A DNA stretch of 64,000 bases from Anaerolineae bacterium (GCA_023382535.1 JAHDWA010000009.1:175333-239332); one strand, 5' to 3'; counted from the stretch's first letter, positions 1 to 8,130 are shown. Notes: generated by a model not told the origin, from the sequence alone. Made by a program: numbers and translations.

Positions 1-657
1 GGCCTTGATGACGTGGCGGGGGGTAAAGCCAAAGGCGTCAATTTCTTCGCCCAGGTTGGTGATGTTGGCATTGCGCTGGCCTTTCCAGGGTTCGTCGCCG
101 CCGGGGTTGACCAGTTTGATGGTGTAGGCCCGGCTGGCGTTGAGCCACCAGGCGACGGCCTCGCGGAACTCCTCATAGCGGCCCTCTTTGAGCAGACGGT
201 AGAGCAGCACGTTGTTGCCCATGAGCACGTAGAAGCCTTTATCAATGATGGGCGTGTCGTGCAGCTCTTCCAGGGTGTGGCGCGCGCCGAGCGGCGTGAC
301 CGCCGCTTCCATCGCCGTGGTGTAGCCCAGGGCGGCGTAGCGGTAGCCGGTGGCAAAGGTGGACGGGACCGTGCCGCCCGTGCCGGAGCGGGTGAAGGCT
401 GTCCGCGGGTGAACGTCGAAGCGGTGATCTTCCGGCTGCAATTTGCGGGCCAGGTTGACCTTGGGGCCGGCGATGTGGCAGTGAATGTCCACCCCGCCGG
501 GCATGACGACCATGCCGCTGGCGTCAATCCGTTTAGCCTCCGGCGGGACGGTGGCGACGATCTTGCCGTCCTGGATGCAGACGTCGGCTACCTCGCCGTC
601 AATACCGTTGATCGGGTCGTACACCCGACCGTTGACGATCCGAAATGTTGCTGTCAT
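1..657 (-). CDS. fwdA: Formylmethanofuran dehydrogenase subunit A (N-terminal part; runs off the left edge)
   Basis: The first 219 codons of an amidohydrolase-fold protein are present. They open with a beta-sandwich start (MTATFRIVNGRVYDP), followed by the metal-binding GGVDIHCHIAGPKVN block at about residues 53-67 and the NLARKLQPEDHR segment typical of FwdA/FhcA. In the complex this subunit carries the binuclear metal site that interconverts formate and formylmethanofuran. The ATG at 657 is the only start that includes the whole N-terminus. The gene is transcribed leftward with fwdB (5682-7025) in the same orientation, but about 5 kb of unrelated genes separates them, which is unusual for a complex normally encoded as one operon. 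The formyltransferase and subunit C may lie to the left. Family assignment is firm; whether it acts as dehydrogenase (Fwd) or hydrolase (Fhc) depends on its partners. Confidence 0.9.
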   Translation of the reverse strand, partial: MTATFRIVNGRVYDPINGIDGEVADVCIQDGKIVATVPPEAKRIDASGMVVMPGGVDIHCHIAGPKVNLARKLQPEDHRFDVHPRTAFTRSGTGGTVPSTFATGYRYAALGYTTAMEAAVTPLGARHTLEELHDTPIIDKGFYVLMGNNVLLYRLLKEGRYEEFREAVAWWLNASRAYTIKLVNPGGDEPWKGQRNANITNLGEEIDAFGFTPRHVIKA

Positions 658-739
658 AAAATCTCACTGCCTTTCCGTGGGGTGCGGGCTGTAGTCCGCA
701 TCCCAGCGTGAGGATAAAAAGTTTATAATTTTAGAGTTT

Positions 740-1435
740 TCACACCGTCGTTCCAAACAAGGCGCCGACGCCGGCCGTCAGGGCCATGGCCAGAGCGCCC
801 CAGAAGGTGACCCGGGCCGTGCCGACGAGGATGCGCGCCCCGCCGGTATAAGCCGCTAACGCGCCGAGCAGGGCCAGAAAGAAGAGCGAAGTTCCCGCTA
901 CAAGCAGCCCCAGGTTGGCGGCAGGCGCAATGACGACGACCAGCAAAGGGAGGGCAGCGCCCACGGCAAACGTGGCGGCGGACGTCAGCGCGGCCTGAAC
1001 AGGCCGGGCGGTGATCGTTTCGGAGATGCCGAGTTCATCACGGGCATGGGCGGCCAGCGCATCCCTGGTCATAAGTTGTTCGGCGACTTGTTGGGCCAGC
1101 CCCGCGTCAAGCCCTCGTTCGACATAGATGGCGGCCAGCTCTTTTTTCTCGTAATACTGATCGGTCGCCAGTTCCGTTCGCTCCCGTTCAATGTCCGCCT
1201 GCTCGGTATCCGACTGGGAGCTGACCGAAACGTACTCCCCCGCGGCCATAGACATGGCCCCGGCTACTAAACCGGCGACGCCGGCCACCAGTACCGCATT
1301 GTGGGCTGCATTTGACGCGGCTACCCCGACCACCAGACTGGCGGTGGAGACGATACCGTCGTTTGCGCCCAAAACGGCGGCGCGCAGCCAGCCGATATGC
1401 TGGGTCCGGTGCCGTTCACGATGGAAGACAGGCAT
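740..1435 (-). CDS. VIT1/CCC1 family membrane transporter (Fe2+/Mn2+ type)
   Basis: A 231-residue protein with the VIT1/CCC1 signature: the HIGWLRAAVLGANDGIVS block directly after a basic N-terminus, a second segment MSMAAGEYVSVSSQSDTEQA, a cytosolic helical domain rich in Glu (ERERTELATDQYYEKKELA), and hydrophobic helices at the C-terminus, about five membrane spans in all. The family moves ferrous iron or manganese out of the cytoplasm. The ATG at 1435 is chosen because GGAGAAAGGA lies just upstream of it; an in-frame ATG 20 codons earlier lacks this. It sits between fwdA and a methyltransferase with no obvious link to C1 metabolism beyond metal supply. Substrate is inferred from family only. 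Confidence 0.88.
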   Translation of the reverse strand: MPVFHRERHRTQHIGWLRAAVLGANDGIVSTASLVVGVAASNAAHNAVLVAGVAGLVAGAMSMAAGEYVSVSSQSDTEQADIERERTELATDQYYEKKELAAIYVERGLDAGLAQQVAEQLMTRDALAAHARDELGISETITARPVQAALTSAATFAVGAALPLLVVVIAPAANLGLLVAGTSLFFLALLGALAAYTGGARILVGTARVTFWGALAMALTAGVGALFGTTV

Positions 1436-1576
1436 GTTATTTTCCTTTCTCCCCCATGGTTCTTGCCGATGAAAGTAATGTTCTAAGCTGCTCAACGCTT
1501 GTTAGACTCGTTTTAGCACCTTAGAAATTGGATCCTTGCTGTTGGGTAAGAAAATTAGACAGAACCTACGGCAAGA

Positions 1577-1627
1577 TTTACAGGATTAAATTTTAAGAAA
1601 TCTGGTTAATCCTGTTAATCCTGTCAG
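1577..1627. repeat. Intergenic repeat with TTAATCCTG words
   Basis: The spacer between the VIT gene and the methyltransferase contains TTACAGGATTAAA and then a tandem TTAATCCTGTTAATCCTGTC, partly inverted relative to one another. The words recur only here in the window, but the form matches the class of short hairpin-prone spacer repeats seen elsewhere in it. Confidence 0.5.
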
Positions 1628-1657
1628 AAAATCGTGTTTGACTCTGGCTCGTCCACG

Positions 1658-2293
1658 TTAGGATTTTCCAAAATTTATCGTGTAAGACAGCCGGCTGCCA
1701 AAAAAATCTCTCTCGACAAAGCCAACCGAATTCGCTGCACGGATCACGCTTTCCCGCCGCTGAAAATGGGGATCGGCGATGACCTCAGTTACCGATAAGA
1801 TCCCTCCCGGTTTGAGACTCTCAAAAATCTCGGCCAGCGCCGCTTTTTGGCCGGGTATCTCTCCCAGCACCGTGACCAGCAGAGCGCGGTCATAGTGATT
1901 GCGCCCCAGTTTCCCCTCTCCGGCTCCGCCTTGCACAAATTGAATGTTCTCCAAATGTTCGGCCTGGGCCTTATCCCGAACCCGCTCCAGCATGCCGGGT
2001 TGAATATCAAAGGCGGTCACTTCGCCGGTCGGGCCGATTTCTTTCGCCACCGGAATGGTCAGCCGGCCGGGGCCGCAGCCAAAATCCAATACTTTCATGC
2101 CGGGTTCGAGCGCCAAATGCTGCATAATGGCGCGGGCGCTGTAATTTTTGAAGAAAGGGTTATCCAATTCGACCAGCCAGCTTAACCATGTTGGACAGGG
2201 CAGGGATGCCCGGCGGGAAAAAAATCTCCAGACAAGCGCGATGAGGCCCAGGAGGACCATTAATCTCAGGATGGTGTTAAAAAATGATCGCAT
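1658..2293 (-). CDS. Membrane-anchored class I SAM-dependent methyltransferase
   Basis: A 211-residue protein. Residues 5-24 form one hydrophobic helix followed by RRFF-type basic residues, suggesting an anchor with the catalytic part in the cytoplasm. The SAM-binding motif VLDFGCGPGRL lies at residues 68-78, with the acidic motif II (VTAFDIQPGM) about 25 residues later and a post-motif GGILSVTEVI, as in UbiE/arsenite-methyltransferase-like folds. The substrate cannot be told from sequence. It lies 8 bp downstream of the ornithine cyclodeaminase-like gene in the same direction, so the two are probably co-transcribed. Confidence 0.8.
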   Translation of the reverse strand: MRSFFNTILRLMVLLGLIALVWRFFSRRASLPCPTWLSWLVELDNPFFKNYSARAIMQHLALEPGMKVLDFGCGPGRLTIPVAKEIGPTGEVTAFDIQPGMLERVRDKAQAEHLENIQFVQGGAGEGKLGRNHYDRALLVTVLGEIPGQKAALAEIFESLKPGGILSVTEVIADPHFQRRESVIRAANSVGFVERDFFGSRLSYTINFGKS

Positions 2294-2301
2294 CGCTATA
2301 C

Positions 2302-3270
2302 CTACAACCTACTTTGAGATCCTGTGTCCAACTGAAGAGCGCGTTGATAGGCCAGGGCCGCGACGGCCAGGTCCCCGAGGGCCAGCCCGCGAAAGACGAA
2401 GGCGGCCTTCTCATCGGCGGAGCGGCGTCCGGGGATGTCACCGTTTACCAATCCCGTCAGATCCCCGGCCACCAAGGCCGGGTCAACCAAAGGCTTCGGC
2501 ATCTGCGCTTCCTGTTCGAGATCGTCAATGATAATCCGGTTGAAGGCGGGCATGCCGTCGGCCACCCACGACGCGGCCTGATCCGTCATCGTGGCAAACG
2601 CGCCTGGCTGCAACCAGCGGGCATCGAGAAAGGGCGCGAGCTGGGGCGAGAACGTCACCGAAGTGATGACCAAATCGGCGTCCTGCACTGCCTCGCGGGC
2701 TGTTTCGCTGGCGACTGCCGCAAGGCCCAGCTTTTCCGCCGCCTGACATAACGCGTCTCTATTCGCGCTTCCACGCCCAAACGCGCGGATTTCCTGCAAG
2801 GGGAACAGCGCGGCGAACGCCTGTAAATGACTCTGGGCTTGCACCCCACAGCCGATAAAGGCCGCGACCGAAGCGTCGGGTCGCGCCAGCCGTTTGGCCG
2901 CCACAGCGCTCAACCCGGCGGTGCGCACGGCCGTGACCCAGTTGCCATCCATAACGGCCAAGGGAATGCCGGTGTCGCTGTCGAGCAGGATGACCACGGC
3001 GTTGATGTCAGGCAGGCCGCGTTCCCGGTTGCGCGGATTGAAGATCAAAGACTTCATGGCCAGAAAAGGCGGATCGTCGGCTGCAGACAGGGTCGCCATC
3101 ATGTAGCGGCCATCGGGCGGCTGAATGACGGCCTTCGGCGCGTTCCATGCCCGCGCCTGGCTCTGCCCGCGGATCAGGCGCTCGATGCTTTCGACCACCT
3201 CGTCGGTGGTGAGGGCCAACGCTTGCAGTGTCGCCTGGGACAGATAGGATAGATGGCTGCCAGTTTCCAT
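2302..3270 (-). CDS. Ornithine cyclodeaminase / mu-crystallin family NAD(P)-dependent protein
   Basis: A 322-residue member of the OCD/mu-crystallin family: N-terminal dimerisation half, then the TAVRTAGLSAVAAKRLA helix (about 113-129) and a Rossmann nucleotide site VAAFIGCGVQAQSH (about 135-147), ending with a DLAVAALAYQRA helix typical of the family. Members deaminate ornithine to proline, reduce cyclic imino acids or alanine/pyruvate, or bind ligands without catalysis; the exact reaction is not assignable here. GGAGACAAGC precedes the ATG. It is followed at once by the methyltransferase gene and preceded by the AT-rich SDR-like gene, which differs sharply in base composition. Confidence 0.82.
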   Translation of the reverse strand: METGSHLSYLSQATLQALALTTDEVVESIERLIRGQSQARAWNAPKAVIQPPDGRYMMATLSAADDPPFLAMKSLIFNPRNRERGLPDINAVVILLDSDTGIPLAVMDGNWVTAVRTAGLSAVAAKRLARPDASVAAFIGCGVQAQSHLQAFAALFPLQEIRAFGRGSANRDALCQAAEKLGLAAVASETAREAVQDADLVITSVTFSPQLAPFLDARWLQPGAFATMTDQAASWVADGMPAFNRIIIDDLEQEAQMPKPLVDPALVAGDLTGLVNGDIPGRRSADEKAAFVFRGLALGDLAVAALAYQRALQLDTGSQSRL

Positions 3271-3302
3271 GCTTGTCTCCCCGAAGTTGAAGAACTCGTC
3301 CC

Positions 3303-4022
3303 TTATTCTTCTATGTTGTATAGCACTGGCATCTTGTTATTCCATTTCTTCCATAATTCATCATCTGTTAATAATTCAGCAATGAAATGGCTCACATTTA
3401 TCCTGCTTGTTTTTCCGGGATTGAAGAGGGGGCTTCGTGTTAGTGATTCATAGACTTCATATTTTGTTTCTTGTTCCTGGTTAATTAATGTATCGGGTCG
3501 CACGATAACCCATTCAATTTTTGGGTTATCGCCGATTTCATTTAACAGATAGTTAGATGCAGATATATTATCGCTGTGGGGTGGCAGCAAGGTTTTTAGT
3601 ATTGCTAAAATAATTTTCTCCCCTAACGAAATGTTTTTAATTTCATCTTTTCTAACGTTACCTGTTGTATTCATAAGTATAATTTTATACTTATGATCTC
3701 CTTTTTTATTTATAGCGTGACATATATTCTTAATTGCTTCATAAACGAGTTTTCTTGGCTTTCCAAATATCCCCTTGAATGTAATATTATGACCCAGGCA
3801 ACATACGATAGCGTCACAATCACTGATAAGATTTGTATGAGTATAATTATCAAATTCGGTGATGTTCCCTCTGACTATTTCTACGTTCTTGGTATTAAGA
3901 ATTTCTTCAGGTATGAGTGAATTTTCTCTTGCGACTAATCTTGAGGAGATTCCTTTTCTAAATAACTGATCGGCCACCAATCGCCCTGTAGCGCCGCTTG
4001 CACCAAGAACCAATACTTTCAC
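3303..4022 (-). CDS. NAD(P)H-binding SDR-type (NmrA/atypical SDR) protein, AT-rich
   Basis: A 239-residue Rossmann protein starting KVLVLGASGATGRLVADQL, the GxxGxxG motif of atypical SDRs (NAD(P)H-binding/NmrA-like), with a later IEWVIVRPDTL strand as in that family. The GTG at 4022 is chosen because AAAAGGAG ends six bases before it; a TTG six codons earlier would put the ribosome site inside the gene. Its codon use and base content are far more AT-rich than the flanking genes, it contains many Ile/Lys/Asn codons, and it follows an attC-like spacer. This suggests recent acquisition, perhaps as a gene cassette. Function beyond a likely NADPH-dependent reductase or redox sensor is unknown. Confidence 0.75.
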   Translation of the reverse strand: MKVLVLGASGATGRLVADQLFRKGISSRLVARENSLIPEEILNTKNVEIVRGNITEFDNYTHTNLISDCDAIVCCLGHNITFKGIFGKPRKLVYEAIKNICHAINKKGDHKYKIILMNTTGNVRKDEIKNISLGEKIILAILKTLLPPHSDNISASNYLLNEIGDNPKIEWVIVRPDTLINQEQETKYEVYESLTRSPLFNPGKTSRINVSHFIAELLTDDELWKKWNNKMPVLYNIEE

Positions 4023-4040
4023 AAATTCTCCTTTTATCAA

Positions 4041-4180
4041 TTACAATCGATGTGCCTAATGGCCTGGCGCATTAGCCGCGCCCATGATACCTAAAACTAA
4101 AGACAGCCTCAAAGTGTATAAACCGCCTTCAATAAAAAGCGAGCTCGTGGCGTTGGCTACAGGCGTTTGTTAGCGGGCTT
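4041..4180 (-). other. attC-like spacer between AT-rich cassette-like genes
   Basis: Read on the minus strand, the spacer opens with GCCCGCTAACAAACGCCTG and closes with GGCTAATGCGCC then CATTAGGC, giving imperfect inverted repeats around a roughly 130-base stretch directly ahead of the SDR-like gene. The GCCCGCTAAC word recurs inverted (GTTAGCGGGC, minus strand) at about 5354-5363 on the other side of the two hypothetical genes. RYYYAAC/GTTRRRY-like ends flanking small AT-rich genes are what integron attC sites look like, but the core sites are degenerate and no integrase is in the window. Confidence 0.35.
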
Positions 4181-4197
4181 GCTTGACCGACAAGCTA

Positions 4198-4716
4198 CTA
4201 ACTCTTTTCTGGTAAGTAGTCGCCATGATCTACGTATTCATCCCAATCAAGCAGCTTTATTTTTTCGGCTAGCATAATTTGTGGTAGAGGTTCGGATGGC
4301 AAAGCTTTATACCATAACCATTCTATCTTTTCCGTAGCCCAGGAAATGTCTTCTGGACGATTTTGGACTTCAAGCCTGCGAAGTTGTGCTTTCTTATCGC
4401 CGTAGCCGATTCCTTCCGATGGTTCTATATCTGTTCGGAGCGTAACCCCAATGAGATCTTGCTGATTCTCTGACAAAAGCCAGTGGCAATGCCCAACAAT
4501 CAAACGATCAAGTTTTTGATATTCCCTTCCCCCAAATGAAAATGCGCGACGACGTTTTGCATACTTAGCTGGGAGGTCCTTAAAAGTACAGAAGAGAGAG
4601 AAACCTAGACGAATAGGACGGAATAATGCCTCTGGGCTTGGGTTATTTTCAACATTATATTGTTTAATAACCCTTAACAGTTTTTCTATTTTTTCAATTA
4701 CTGGTCGTTCAGGCAT
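4198..4716 (-). CDS. Hypothetical protein, AT-rich, cassette-like
   Basis: A 172-residue soluble protein with no signal peptide or membrane segment and a mixed charged composition; I do not recognise its family. It has a Trp-rich patch near residues 130-145 (SWATEKIEWLWYKAL) and an acidic C-terminus. No good ribosome site is visible before the ATG at 4716. It lies between a second AT-rich hypothetical and the attC-like spacer, all in one orientation, as expected for captured cassettes. Confidence 0.6.
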   Translation of the reverse strand: MPERPVIEKIEKLLRVIKQYNVENNPSPEALFRPIRLGFSLFCTFKDLPAKYAKRRRAFSFGGREYQKLDRLIVGHCHWLLSENQQDLIGVTLRTDIEPSEGIGYGDKKAQLRRLEVQNRPEDISWATEKIEWLWYKALPSEPLPQIMLAEKIKLLDWDEYVDHGDYLPEKS

Positions 4717-4790
4717 AGACCCGATTACACCACTAAATCTTGCCTACTAATGTCCTGCACTTACTCTTTTATGCAGTTTTTTATGAACGA

Positions 4791-5333
4791 TCACTGTAAA
4801 TTTTGGGTGCAAAAGCGTGCTACCCACTTTTCTGCTTCAATTACTATTTCCTTTTTAACCTCCTCAATAGCCTCTTCCCCATATTTGCCATTGATTGAGA
4901 TCTCTGTCGGTCTCTTTATTGTATCATCGTAACTCCAATAGAGCCCGATTAGATGTTCAATTCCGTGAGAATCACCCAGATACTCTTTCGCTTTAGCGTG
5001 AAAATTATATTCCTCGTAGACTTCGGTTATAAGTTCCTTGAGACCATCCAGCGCATCAATTTCTTTACTTGCAATTTGAGAAATATGATAACGAAGGATA
5101 ACCCATACGGCCTCTTCATAGTTTGGTACAACTATTTCCAGGACCTTCAATGACTTTTCAAAGGCCGCTCCAACTATTTCCCGTGTATCGTACTTCGGGT
5201 AAATAACATTCAAGAATTCATCAGCGTAAATTCCTTCATTAAGCAATCCATCAACCAAATTTTGCATTTCCTGGGTACTGAGCTGTCCGAAAGAATACCG
5301 CGCTGCCTGAAGTTCTAGTTTCTCCTGTTCCAT
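4791..5333 (-). CDS. Hypothetical protein, helical and acidic, AT-rich
   Basis: A 180-residue acidic protein predicted mostly helical (many Glu, Leu and Ile; segments such as EEAIEEVKKEIVIEAEKWVARF at the C-terminus). No recognised domain, signal or membrane span. The ATG at 5333 is preferred over a GTG six codons upstream, though neither has a clear ribosome site. The gene starts about 20 bases after a GTTAGCGGGC word (minus strand), complementary to the GCCCGCTAAC word that follows the next gene, which frames these two genes as a possible cassette pair. Confidence 0.6.
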   Translation of the reverse strand: MEQEKLELQAARYSFGQLSTQEMQNLVDGLLNEGIYADEFLNVIYPKYDTREIVGAAFEKSLKVLEIVVPNYEEAVWVILRYHISQIASKEIDALDGLKELITEVYEEYNFHAKAKEYLGDSHGIEHLIGLYWSYDDTIKRPTEISINGKYGEEAIEEVKKEIVIEAEKWVARFCTQNLQ

Positions 5334-5571
5334 ATCGCATTCGGTCCCCACTGCCCGCTAACTATGTGTATGTAGAACTTTTCCCCATAGTTCCCCCAAA
5401 CGGGAGTTTTTACGGAATTCTTCCACCCACCCCTCTCTAAAAGGGGTCTTACGAGGCAAATTTCCCCTTAAGACCCCCAACAGTTTTATCCAGCTTCGTC
5501 CGGTATCGCCCAAAGGCGCTCCGCGCTCGTCGCCCTGATTTCTTTTACGGCGGTCGGCGCTCTAGCTTAAG

Positions 5572-5681
5572 AAGCTGTCTGAAAGGTGCAATATGGGGGG
5601 GATCGTAGTAACGACTTCAGTCGTTTGCAGCCCCACCATTGACGACTCAAGTCGTCACTACAGATACTTTTCAGACAGGCC
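5572..5681. repeat. REP/MITE-like inverted element downstream of fwdB
   Basis: Ends are imperfect inverted repeats (AGCTGTCTGAAAGG on the left, CTTTTCAGACAGGC on the right). Inside are two inverted copies of a GTAGTRACGACTTSAGTCGT unit, each itself a near-perfect hairpin: ACGACTTCAGTCGT at 5611-5624 and GACGACTCAAGTCGTC at 5641-5656. It abuts the fwdB stop codon, so it may also act as a transcript end or stabiliser. The 5364-5571 stretch to its left holds no gene that I can see. Confidence 0.65.
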
Positions 5682-7025
5682 CTAAGCCCGCAGCGGCGGC
5701 GGCATCACCTCGACGGGCTTGTCCTTTAACAGCGCTTTCAGCCGGTTCTTGATCGCGGTCAGCACGTCCTCGTCGCTGGGGTAGGGGGAGTCGAAGGCGG
5801 GGCGGAGGGTGATGGGCACGTCGTCCATGCGGTAAACGGTGCCGGGGGTATTGATGCCGTAGGTCGCGGTAGTAAAGGCGACGCGGGCCAACTCGGCGGT
5901 GTGGGTGAACTTGGGATCGAGGACGATGACCGGGATGCGGCGCATGGCTTCGATGGCCGGCTGCGGGAAGTTGGAGGCCGGGTCGCTGGCGATGACGACC
6001 ATGGCGTCGGCTTCACCGCGGACCAGCAGGTCAACGGCGGTAAACTCGCCCGGATTGAAGCGGGGATAGCCCCGGCTGAAATTGACGGCAAAAGGAAAGC
6101 CAGTTTGCCAGGAGAGTACGTTATCCGCGCCGGTCACATTGCCGTGGCCGCGCACCGGCTTGGCCACAAAGTGGGTGAACTCATTCAGGTCGGTGGCCAG
6201 GGCCAGCAGCGCGCCGGAGTTGAAGTGCCGGCCGCGGGTCATGGTCAAGCCCATGCCAAAGAAGAGCACCCCGTAGCGGCAGTTCTTCATGCGCTCGACC
6301 AGGTCCTGCATCGTCGCCAGGGATACGCCCGTGATTTCCTCAACGGAAGGGTCTACCCGTCGGCCTTTGAGCAGCGCCCGCAAAGCCCACAGCAGCTCAA
6401 AATCCCGGCGCGGCTTGACCTGGATAAAGATGTCGGCCACCGGCTCGCTGGGGGTGCGGCGCACATCAACCAGCACCACGGTCCGGTCTTTTTTGCCGTT
6501 GGGGATGAACATGCCCTTCGGCGTGACCGAATAGCGGGTAAAGTGGCGGGGATGGGACTCGGCCGGGTTGCCGCCCCAGTAGATGACCAGATCAGCCCGG
6601 TTTTTGATCTCGCCCAGGGTAGCGGTGCTCTCACCGACGCCCTGAAAGGCAATGCCCGACGGTCCGTGGCAGACTTCGGTGGTGGTGCCGATGTTCGCCC
6701 CCAGCAAATCGGCAATGGCCACGGCCTGGCGCTGGGCCTCATTGGTCGTGTCGCTCAGGCCGTAAATCATCGGGTAGCGGGCCTGGGCCAGGATTTGCGC
6801 GGCCGCTTCGACGGCCTCGGCGGTGCTGGCTTCGCGCCCCTCGACCAGGGCGAAGGGACGGTTCTCCACAACGTGCTCGGCAAACCAGGCTTTACCCAGG
6901 ACGCAGGCGTTTTTAGCCTTGAGGATGCGCCTTTGCTCCATGTCCACGGTCAGGACCATGTCATCGCAGACGCAGCCGCAAAAGGTGCAGGTGGCGTTTT
7001 CGACAATACGGATATTTTCACTCAT
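5682..7025 (-). CDS. fwdB: Formylmethanofuran dehydrogenase subunit B (molybdopterin, Fe-S)
   Basis: A 447-residue catalytic subunit of the molybdopterin oxidoreductase superfamily. The N-terminus has CTFCGCVCDD with Cys13, Cys16 and Cys20 plus Cys41, the ligand set for one [4Fe-4S] cluster, and Cys119 in EVCHGPSG is the position that binds Mo/W in FwdB. The full family length is present (LVIYWGGNPAESHPRHF, RGHGNVTG and DPKFTHTAELA blocks). In the methylotroph Fhc complex, as I recall, the B subunit has lost these cofactors, so retention here argues for real formate/CO2-level redox chemistry on methanofuran. Upstream in the same direction are a 69-residue protein and fwdD. A REP-like element follows the stop. 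The overlap of cluster ligands and active-site Cys makes this call firm. Confidence 0.94.
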   Translation of the reverse strand: MSENIRIVENATCTFCGCVCDDMVLTVDMEQRRILKAKNACVLGKAWFAEHVVENRPFALVEGREASTAEAVEAAAQILAQARYPMIYGLSDTTNEAQRQAVAIADLLGANIGTTTEVCHGPSGIAFQGVGESTATLGEIKNRADLVIYWGGNPAESHPRHFTRYSVTPKGMFIPNGKKDRTVVLVDVRRTPSEPVADIFIQVKPRRDFELLWALRALLKGRRVDPSVEEITGVSLATMQDLVERMKNCRYGVLFFGMGLTMTRGRHFNSGALLALATDLNEFTHFVAKPVRGHGNVTGADNVLSWQTGFPFAVNFSRGYPRFNPGEFTAVDLLVRGEADAMVVIASDPASNFPQPAIEAMRRIPVIVLDPKFTHTAELARVAFTTATYGINTPGTVYRMDDVPITLRPAFDSPYPSDEDVLTAIKNRLKALLKDKPVEVMPPPLRA

Positions 7026-7040
7026 AGTCTCTCCTTCTTT

Positions 7041-7128
7041 CAGTCGTCAGTAGCCAGTAATCAGTAGTCAGTAATCAGTAGCCAGTAATTAGTGATAACT
7101 GTTCACTGACAACTGTTCACTGATAACT
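7041..7128. repeat. Tandem CAGTAGCCAGTAATCAG-type intergenic repeat
   Basis: The spacer upstream of fwdB is made of degenerate units of CAGTAGCCAGTAATCAGTAG followed by two copies of AACTGTTCACTGA. The same vocabulary returns at 31321-31379 and 36248-36281, always between genes. It lacks the regular unique spacers of a CRISPR array. Confidence 0.65.
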
Positions 7129-7137
7129 ACCCCCTCC

Positions 7138-7347
7138 TTATTCGTCTTCCGGTTCATCTACGACAGGCCAGGGCAGGCCGGTGGCTTCGTAGCGAGTCAG
7201 CAGTTGCTCTTCGAGTTCTTTATCGCGCAGTACATCCAGAACATCAAGCCCGAAATGCTTGGCGGCCACTTTCAGGCGCTCGCGCCGCTGCTGTTCCAGC
7301 TTGGTGCTCATCTCGTCAGCCCAATCGCCGATAGAAATCCAACTCAT
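7138..7347 (-). CDS. Small conserved-looking protein between fwdD and fwdB
   Basis: A 69-residue acidic, helical protein (EQQRRERLKVAAKHFGLDVLDVL) ending in a Pro/Asp/Glu-rich tail. It has no cysteines and no recognised domain. A GGAGG eight bases before the ATG at 7347 supports translation. Its position inside the fwd operon, between subunits D and B, suggests an accessory or assembly role, but nothing in the sequence proves it. Confidence 0.65.
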   Translation of the reverse strand: MSWISIGDWADEMSTKLEQQRRERLKVAAKHFGLDVLDVLRDKELEEQLLTRYEATGLPWPVVDEPEDE

Positions 7348-7408
7348 TGTGTTCGTCCTCCAGAATTTATCAACGTATGTTAAAATTTAGATACTGGCAC
7401 GCTATAAA

Positions 7409-7470
7409 ACGTATTGCGTATTGCGTGTTTCGTGCTTAAATGACTACGCAGTACGCAACACGCAATACGG
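7409..7470. repeat. GCGTATTGCGTGTT-type hairpin repeat
   Basis: CGTATTGCGTATTGCGTG on the left is answered by CACGCAATACG on the right, forming a long imperfect stem in the spacer between the 69-residue gene and fwdD. A second member of the same family lies at 38672-38734 (GTGCGTGTTGCGTGGTGCG). Confidence 0.6.
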
Positions 7471-7509
7471 ACATTAGACCAGTTACTTTCTTGGGAGCAC
7501 CTTCACTTT

Positions 7510-7854
7510 TTACGCTACCCGCTCCACCTCCACCTCCAGGTTTTTGGAGAGGGGCATGCCGGTGCCGGCGGTGTCGCCGCCCATCAGTTGGCTCGACGAG
7601 GGGCCGTACGCCAGAAAGAGAATGCCCTCTGGTAAATCCTCGGCTTTGCGGCCCTTGCAGCGCAGCACGGTTTCGCCGCTGCGGGAGCGCAGCCGCACGC
7701 GGTCGCCCTCCTGCAGGCCCAGGCGGGCCATATCAGCAACATTCATCTCCAGGGTCGTGGTGACTTCGACATATTCACCTTCCAGTTTGCTCACATTGAG
7801 ACTAACGCCTTGTTTGCTCGAGCGTCCGGCAATCAGAGTCATTGTCTCCGCCAT
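7510..7854 (-). CDS. fwdD: Formylmethanofuran dehydrogenase subunit D (molybdopterin dinucleotide-binding)
   Basis: A 114-residue single-domain protein of the molydopterin-dinucleotide-binding fold: TLEMNVADMARLGLQEGDRVRLRSRSGE is the characteristic strand-helix-strand in which the GDxVxxxxxxG turn contacts the pterin. In archaeal Fwd/Fmd complexes FwdD supplies this domain separately from FwdB, which matches here since FwdB lacks it. The ATG at 7854 is chosen because AGGAGG sits at correct distance; 29 more open codons upstream have no ribosome site and no homology. It is the first gene of the leftward fwd group, after a roughly 320-base leader with a hairpin and a shared regulatory motif. 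Confidence 0.88.
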   Translation of the reverse strand: MAETMTLIAGRSSKQGVSLNVSKLEGEYVEVTTTLEMNVADMARLGLQEGDRVRLRSRSGETVLRCKGRKAEDLPEGILFLAYGPSSSQLMGGDTAGTGMPLSKNLEVEVERVA

Positions 7855-7908
7855 AGAGGCCTCCTGAGAAAAATAGTAGCCAGTAGTGTTACTACATTTT
7901 AACAAAAA

Positions 7909-7977
7909 ACACCCAGTTTTTCGAGTCTCGTAGCACTTCATTGGGCAAAGAGACGGTTCAGTGGAAAAACCGGGTGT
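7909..7977 (-). repeat. Long stem-loop in the fwdD leader
   Basis: ACACCCAGTTTTTC (7909-7922) and GAAAAACCGGGTGT (7964-7977) pair with one mismatch to give a 14-bp stem around a 41-base loop. It lies about 55 bases upstream of the fwdD start, so it would be in the mRNA leader; it may also be a dispersed repeat. Confidence 0.5.
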
Positions 7978-8096
7978 CTAAGTAGTTGCTGAGATGGTGA
8001 AGGGTTGCAGGCGCGCGAACCCCAACAGTCTTCAGCCCTAGCCTCAGTATAGATTTATAGCCCGCTGAGCATAAGTGACATATATCCTTATTGTTG

Positions 8097-8130
8097 GTGA
8101 TGTTTGTCATTCTCATGATCAGGACTAAAA
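8097..8130 (-). promoter_or_regulatory. Candidate C1-regulon operator upstream of fwdD
   Basis: GTGATGTTTGTC (8097-8108) followed by GACTAAA forms a TTTGTC-N14-GACtAAA inverted pair. The same 12-base word occurs at 63180-63191 upstream of the second fwdB-like gene, with a matching GGACAAAAG downstream, and as GTTATGTTTGTC at 17649-17660 upstream of fae. The rest of 7978-8176 shows no gene. Confidence 0.45.

Noticed and set aside
5901..7067. Long open frame antisense to fwdB
   Set aside because: Mirror of fwdB; Gly/His/Gln-rich low-complexity product typical of antisense frames in GC-rich DNA.
7041..7128. CRISPR array
   Set aside because: Units are about 10-20 bases, degenerate and contiguous, with no unique spacers of constant length, and no cas gene is near.
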